Both the position numbers and the translations under genes were made by a program. A DNA stretch of 18,498 bases from Methanomassiliicoccaceae archaeon. Lineage in GTDB: Archaea > Thermoplasmatota > Thermoplasmata > Methanomassiliicoccales > Methanomethylophilaceae. The DNA is taken from positions 1-18,498 of the forward strand of contig JAIRJQ010000063.1 of the NCBI GenBank assembly GCA_031260545.1, read 5' to 3'. Shown here piece by piece: positions 14,663 through 18,498 of the stretch. Below the pieces are notes generated by a model that did not search any database, was not told the DNA's origin, and saw only the letters and a list, made by a program, of their open reading frames with translations. The stretch's first letter is position 1, and each line of letters begins with the position of its first letter.

Positions 14663-15702
14663 AAAAGAGCAATTTTACACCTGAGAACATAAAACGGCTG
14701 CAGGAAGAAACAAAGCTCGATCCGTCGCTCCTCGAACGGACGGTATTCGCCTTCGGACTGCTTGAGGCCCTGACGCGTGCCGGGCTTGATTTCATATTCA
14801 AGGGAGGCACATGTCTGATGCTGCTTTTGGACAGGCCGAGGCGTCTGTCGACCGATATCGATATAATTGTCGAACCGGGCGCGGACATTGATGCATTCAT
14901 CAAGAAGGCGGCGGAGATATTCCCCTTTGTCGGTTGTGAAGAGCAGACCCGGCCTCCTGTGCGCAACATCGAAAAGAGGCATTTCAAGTTCTTCTATGGA
15001 TCTTCTGTGATCGGCGGAAGTCTGCATATCATTCTTGATGTGTTGTTTGAAAAGAATAATTATCCAAATGTTATCAGAAAAGAGATCACGGGCTCTCTGC
15101 TTGATACAGAGCTCCCGGCAATATATGTGAACGTGCCGACGGTAAACTGTATTTTAGGCGATAAATTGACTGCGTTTGCCCCACATACGATCGGTATACC
15201 TTTCGGTGTGAACAAAGAGATGGAGATCATAAAACAGCTTTACGATGTCGCGACCCTTACCGAAAAATGTGACGACTTCAAAGAGGTCAAAGACACATAT
15301 AGGATAGTTGCGGAGAAAGAGATCGGATACAGGGGGCTGGATGTAAGCATCCAAGATACTTTGAAAGATAGTTTCAACGCCGTAATAGCGATAATCGGCA
15401 AAGGCATGCTGTTCACTGAGGATCATAAAAAACTGCTGGACGGCATACGCCGCATAAAGGGTCATATCTTCGACAGCTATTCGGTCATCGATGCGGAAAG
15501 TCAATCATGCCGCGTTGCACATTTGATCGCGAACATTCTTGCCGACAGCACAGACCTTCCGCGGATCTCTGGCGGGAACTCTTATTTGGACAAGACGATA
15601 ACGAATGCACATTACAAAAAACTAAACTATGTGAAAAGGGCAAACCTGATGGATTTTGCCTACCTCTACGAGGCCATAGGATCGCTCCGGGAAGAACGAT
15701 AG
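14659..15702 (+). CDS. AbiEii-like nucleotidyltransferase toxin, apparent CTG start
   Basis: This protein has about 347 residues if read from CTG at 14659. AbiEii toxins are DNA polymerase beta-like nucleotidyltransferases. The family core is clear: FIFKGGTCLMLLLD (GGT at 49-51), then RRLSTDIDI with catalytic D66 and D68, then HIILDVLF with a third acidic residue. ILGDKLTAFAPHTIGIP and EIIKQLYDVATL are typical of the C-terminal half. The first ATG (14818) comes after the GGT motif and would remove it. Upstream the frame is open to TGA at 14647 with no ATG, GTG or TTG. CTG 14659 overlaps the antitoxin stop as CTGA, like the common ATGA coupling. ATT codons at 14650 and 14656, or a -1 frameshift from the antitoxin, are alternatives. 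The gene ends in TAG, unlike the others here. Confidence 0.75.
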   Translation: MKKSNFTPENIKRLQEETKLDPSLLERTVFAFGLLEALTRAGLDFIFKGGTCLMLLLDRPRRLSTDIDIIVEPGADIDAFIKKAAEIFPFVGCEEQTRPPVRNIEKRHFKFFYGSSVIGGSLHIILDVLFEKNNYPNVIRKEITGSLLDTELPAIYVNVPTVNCILGDKLTAFAPHTIGIPFGVNKEMEIIKQLYDVATLTEKCDDFKEVKDTYRIVAEKEIGYRGLDVSIQDTLKDSFNAVIAIIGKGMLFTEDHKKLLDGIRRIKGHIFDSYSVIDAESQSCRVAHLIANILADSTDLPRISGGNSYLDKTITNAHYKKLNYVKRANLMDFAYLYEAIGSLREER

Positions 15703-15807
15703 CGGAATTGACCTAACCCCTAAATCTGTTTAAGCGGGCGACGTCTGAAATACGCGTCATAAAGCAAACCTTATCTTATCGTTCATGTATATGCCGCGTG
15801 ATAACAT
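15703..15807 (+). promoter_or_regulatory. Leader region of the gap-pgk operon
   Basis: This 105-base gap lies between the toxin TAG and the GAPDH start. An A/T-rich stretch, ACCTTATCTTATC at about 15767-15779, is placed 29-41 bases before the ATG and may hold the TATA box, though it is a weak match. GCGTGATAAC just before the ATG contains a partial Shine-Dalgarno (GTGAT). No RNA gene or hairpin of note is seen. Confidence 0.3.
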
Positions 15808-16818
15808 ATGAAGGTCAAGGTCGGGATAAACGGATACGGGACAATCGGAAAGAGAGCTGCGACTGCGATAAACCAGCAGGATGACATGGAGGTCGTGGGC
15901 GTCACAAAAACGAGGCCCACATACGAGGCCGTTACGGCAAACGAACTGAAACTTCCATTGTACGTTCCCAGTGAAGAAGCTATCCAAGATTTCACGAAAG
16001 CAGGGATCAAAGTTGCGGGCACGATAAAAGAGCTGTACAAGAAGTGCGATATAATCATTGACTGCACTCCGGGAGATGTTGCCGAGGGATACAAGAAAGA
16101 GTATTCTGACGCAGGCATAAAGGGGATATTCCAGGGAGGCGAAGATCACAGTCTTACGGGAATATCATTCAACGCCATGGCAAACTATAAGGAATCCTGG
16201 GGAGCGCAGTTCTCGCGTGTCGTTTCATGCAACACCACGGGCCTGATAAGGACGTTATATCCTCTGGACAAGAAGTTCAAGGTGCAGAATGTCTTCTCCA
16301 CGCTTATACGCAGGAGTGCGGATCCGAACGACAGCAAAAAGGGACCGATAAATGCTATCGAACCGTCGCTGAAGATACCGACGCACCACGGACCGGACGT
16401 GCAGAGCATAATGCCGTGGCTTAATATTCAGACGATGGCGGTGAAAGTCCCGACGACACTGATGCACCTTCACACCGTGATGGTAAAACTCGGCACTCAG
16501 ACAACCACGGAAGATGTTATCGCGCTGTGGAAGAAGACACCGCGTGTGAGACTCGTGAAAGGGAAGAGCGGAATAAAATCGTCAGCACAGATAATGGACC
16601 TTGCCCGGGACCTCGGAAGGCCGAGAGGGGACATGTATGAGATCATTGTGTGGGAGGACGGTGTCAAGGTGGTCGGCGATACGCTGTACTATTATCAGGC
16701 CGTTCATCAGGAAAGCGACGTCATACCTGAGATCGTCGATTGCATACGGTCGATGTGCAAAATGGAAGAGGACGCTTCCAGATCAATGAAGAAAACGGAT
16801 AAGGCAATGGGCATTTAA
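15808..16818 (+). CDS. gap: Type II (archaeal) glyceraldehyde-3-phosphate dehydrogenase
   Basis: This 336-residue phosphorylating enzyme interconverts glyceraldehyde-3-phosphate and 1,3-bisphosphoglycerate, mostly for gluconeogenesis in methanogens. The N-terminal nucleotide motif is VGINGYGTIGKRAA. The catalytic cysteine is C141 in VVSCNTTGLIR, close to the position in characterised archaeal enzymes. Further family marks are TLIRRSADPNDSKKGPINAI, THHGPDVQSIMPWL, and GRPRGDMYEIIVWEDG. Length is normal. PGK follows 11 bases after the stop, so the two consecutive steps are encoded together. Confidence 0.96.
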   Translation: MKVKVGINGYGTIGKRAATAINQQDDMEVVGVTKTRPTYEAVTANELKLPLYVPSEEAIQDFTKAGIKVAGTIKELYKKCDIIIDCTPGDVAEGYKKEYSDAGIKGIFQGGEDHSLTGISFNAMANYKESWGAQFSRVVSCNTTGLIRTLYPLDKKFKVQNVFSTLIRRSADPNDSKKGPINAIEPSLKIPTHHGPDVQSIMPWLNIQTMAVKVPTTLMHLHTVMVKLGTQTTTEDVIALWKKTPRVRLVKGKSGIKSSAQIMDLARDLGRPRGDMYEIIVWEDGVKVVGDTLYYYQAVHQESDVIPEIVDCIRSMCKMEEDASRSMKKTDKAMGI

Positions 16819-16829
16819 GGTGCTTTGAT

Positions 16830-18053
16830 ATGAAAGATTTCCACACGATGGAGGACTTCAATTTCAAGGAAAAGACGGTGCTGTTGAGAGCGGACATCAA
16901 CTGTCCGTTAGATAAAAAAACGTTGCAGATCATCAACGATTCAAGAGTGAGAAGCATTGTTCCGACCGTCCGCGAACTCATGGGAAAGAAAGCGAAAGTT
17001 GTGATACTGGCACATCAAAGCAGAAAGGGAAAATGGGACTTCATACCGATGGAGCAGCATGCTTCGCGATTGGCAAGACATCTGAACCATCCGGTGAAGT
17101 ATGTGAATGATGTGATGGGCGATGCCGCCAAGGATTCCATACGCTCCCTGGGAGCAGGAGAGGTCATCCTGCTTGACAATGTCAGAGGTCTTGATTGCGA
17201 AACTGCGAAACTGGACATGAAGGCTCATTCTGAGGCCGTGCTTGTCAACGAACTTGCGCCGCTGATCGATTATTACGTATGCGACGCGTTCGGCGCGGCT
17301 CACAGGTCGCAATGTTCGCTCGTAGGATTCCCGGTGAAGGTGCCGTCAGCATCCGGAAGACTGATGGCGAAGGAGCTCTTTGCATTGAAAGCGATATTCG
17401 ACGAACCGAGAAGACCGTCAACATTCGTTCTCGGCGGCGCCAAGTTCGGAGACGTTTCACCGATGATCGACCATGTACTGGGAAGCAAGAAAGCTGATAC
17501 GGTCATACTTACAGGACTTGCCGGCAATGCGTTCCTTTTTGCAAGAGGCGTTGACATCGGTGCGGCGAGCATGGAGATCCTGAAGGATGAGTTGACCCCT
17601 GAGAATATAGACGCGGCAAAGGAAATGTTAACGAAATACGGTCAGAGGATATTGCTGCCTACCGACGTGGCAGTGGAAAGGGACGGCAGCAGAACGAACG
17701 TGCTGATCGGCGACCTTCCCGTACCGGAGGCCGCGCTGGACATCGGCACCGATTCGATCGAGAAATTTAAAAAAGTTCTATCATCGTCACGGACATCATT
17801 CATGTCCGGTCCCGCGGGGCTGTATGAGAAGGATGGTTTCGGGACCGGTACGAAAGAGCTTATGTCCGCCATGATAGAGAACAAAGGACAGTCGGTCATC
17901 GGCGGAGGTCATACGATAGGTGCTGCGGACATGTTCGACATGACCGATCGTTTCTCGTATGTCAGCACCGCAGGCGGTGCGCTGGAAACTTTCCTCTTAG
18001 GTGAGGAGTTGCCGGCCGTTGAAGCGTTGAGATACTCGTATAAAAAGTTCTGA
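16830..18053 (+). CDS. pgk: Phosphoglycerate kinase
   Basis: This 407-residue enzyme transfers phosphate between 1,3-bisphosphoglycerate and ADP. The N-domain carries LLRADINCPLD (compare the usual RxDxNVP), ILAHQSRKGKWDF and DAFGAAHRSQCSLVGFP. The C-domain has LGGAKFGD, SGPAGLYE, VIGGGHT and STAGGALETFL, the standard nucleotide-binding motifs. Length is normal for archaeal PGK. It starts 11 bases after gap, with AAGGTG as a possible ribosome site, and is surely co-transcribed. A short hairpin with a T-rich tail at 18076-18100 may end the transcript. Confidence 0.96.
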   Translation: MKDFHTMEDFNFKEKTVLLRADINCPLDKKTLQIINDSRVRSIVPTVRELMGKKAKVVILAHQSRKGKWDFIPMEQHASRLARHLNHPVKYVNDVMGDAAKDSIRSLGAGEVILLDNVRGLDCETAKLDMKAHSEAVLVNELAPLIDYYVCDAFGAAHRSQCSLVGFPVKVPSASGRLMAKELFALKAIFDEPRRPSTFVLGGAKFGDVSPMIDHVLGSKKADTVILTGLAGNAFLFARGVDIGAASMEILKDELTPENIDAAKEMLTKYGQRILLPTDVAVERDGSRTNVLIGDLPVPEAALDIGTDSIEKFKKVLSSSRTSFMSGPAGLYEKDGFGTGTKELMSAMIENKGQSVIGGGHTIGAADMFDMTDRFSYVSTAGGALETFLLGEELPAVEALRYSYKKF

Positions 18054-18075
18054 TGCTCATATATCTAAATACATT

Positions 18076-18101
18076 TCGGCCTTCTGCCGAGAATATTTTA
18101 T
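18076..18101 (+). terminator. Hairpin and T-rich tail after pgk
   Basis: TCGGC (18076-18080) and GCCGA (18086-18090) form a 5-bp stem around CTTCT, followed by GAATATTTTATAT. This lies 23 bases past the pgk stop and overlaps the upstream edge of the next promoter. It is a plausible weak terminator. Confidence 0.4.
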
Positions 18102-18108
18102 ATATAAA
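18095..18108 (+). promoter_or_regulatory. TATA box of the aIF1A gene
   Basis: ATTTTATATATAAA is a strong archaeal TATA box. Transcription should begin near 18125-18130. That puts the ATG at 18119 upstream of the start site and favours the ATG at 18134, with a leader of only a few bases. Confidence 0.6.
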
Positions 18109-18133
18109 GATATAATGGATGCGTTTGATAAAA

Positions 18134-18460
18134 ATGACTGATGAGCAGTTCGAGAGTACGGAGGAGGATGTCTCACGTGTACGTCTTCCGAACATTAAGG
18201 AAGGAGAGATGTTCGGCATAGCGGATCAGCTGCTCGGAGCATCCAAGATCAAAGTGATGTGCGAGGACGGCGTATCAAGAATGGGCCGTATCCCCGGAAA
18301 GATCAAGAAAAGGATGTGGATACGCGAAGGCGACCTTCTGATCATATCATTATGGGATTTCCAGCCGGACAAGTGCGATGTAAGGTTCCGTTACACGAAG
18401 ACGCAGGCGGTCAACCTCAGCAAGAGGGGAAAGGTGCCTAAGGCCCTTGATATATTCTGA
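18134..18460 (+). CDS. Translation initiation factor aIF1A
   Basis: This protein has 108 residues from the preferred ATG (113 from the ATG at 18119). It is the archaeal IF1/eIF1A homologue, which binds the A site of the small ribosomal subunit and helps assemble the initiation complex. The OB-fold is visible from about residue 18: VRLPNIKEGEMFGIADQLLG, KVMCEDGVSRMGRIPGKIKKRMWI and REGDLLIISLWDFQPDKCDV. The acidic N-terminal tail (TDEQFESTEEDV) is typical. The start at 18134 is chosen because the TATA box at 18095-18108 predicts transcription from about 18127. The next gene begins 11 bases after the stop. Confidence 0.93.
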   Translation: MTDEQFESTEEDVSRVRLPNIKEGEMFGIADQLLGASKIKVMCEDGVSRMGRIPGKIKKRMWIREGDLLIISLWDFQPDKCDVRFRYTKTQAVNLSKRGKVPKALDIF

Positions 18461-18471
18461 GTGTAACGAAA

Positions 18472-18498
18472 ATGTCATACGAGGAGAAATACTCTTAT
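18472..18498 (+). CDS. Start of a gene cut by the window edge
   Basis: An ATG at 18472 opens a frame reading MSYEEKYSY to the edge. It lies 11 bases after the aIF1A stop on the same strand. In many archaea a RIO-family kinase gene follows aIF1A, so that is a reasonable guess from context, but nine residues cannot confirm it. Confidence 0.35.

Noticed and set aside
1..18498. CRISPR array, insertion sequence or prophage.
   Set aside because: No regularly spaced repeats, transposase, integrase or terminal inverted repeats were seen; the only accessory-looking piece is the AbiE-like pair, and no attachment-site duplication around it was recognised.

Overview
This window looks like a chromosomal segment from an archaeon. 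It carries aIF1A, archease, the archaeal type II glyceraldehyde-3-phosphate dehydrogenase, an archaeal-style phosphoglycerate kinase, a tRNA with an encoded CCA, TATA boxes about 25 bases before likely transcription starts, and a mixture of leaderless and Shine-Dalgarno starts. The EhaR-like HAD protein and the near absence of TAG stops (one TAG among about 18 complete genes) suggest a methanogen of the Methanomassiliicoccales (Thermoplasmata), a group that reads TAG as pyrrolysine. The lineage is inference; nothing in the window proves it.

Layout. A tRNA-Glu(UUC) lies at 47-122. A leftward block (132-4285) follows: in transcription order archease, three tandem paralogues of a zinc-ribbon/one-TM/beta-domain protein, a PurN-like formyltransferase and an EhaR-like HAD protein. 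The last zinc-ribbon copy is broken by an in-frame TAA, and 44 further family-like codons follow it. A rightward operon (4373-8952) holds L-aspartate dehydrogenase (nadX), an M24 aminopeptidase and the TldD/TldE protease pair, all overlapping or 1 base apart. The next leftward block (8949-12642) holds a cyclophilin-like protein, ketol-acid reductoisomerase (ilvC), a four-TM protein and the acetolactate synthase large subunit (ilvB), giving the first two common steps of branched-chain amino acid synthesis. No ilvN is visible beside them.

The right third runs rightward: a histone deacetylase/AcuC-family deacetylase (12727-13713); an accessory two-gene unit resembling an AbiE-type (type IV) toxin-antitoxin system (13910-15702); then type II GAPDH and PGK as a two-gene glycolytic/gluconeogenic operon; then aIF1A and the first codons of another gene at the edge.

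The most interesting signals are: (1) the zinc-ribbon triplet with one interrupted member; (2) the AbiE-like module, whose toxin has no ATG/GTG/TTG start that keeps its GGT motif, apparently starts at a CTG overlapping the antitoxin stop, is the only gene ending in TAG, and has an imperfect 13-bp inverted repeat around its TATA box; (3) a perfect 9-bp inverted repeat spanning the ilvC promoter; and (4) an EhaR-like HAD protein that keeps its late motif but lacks the nucleophile motif.
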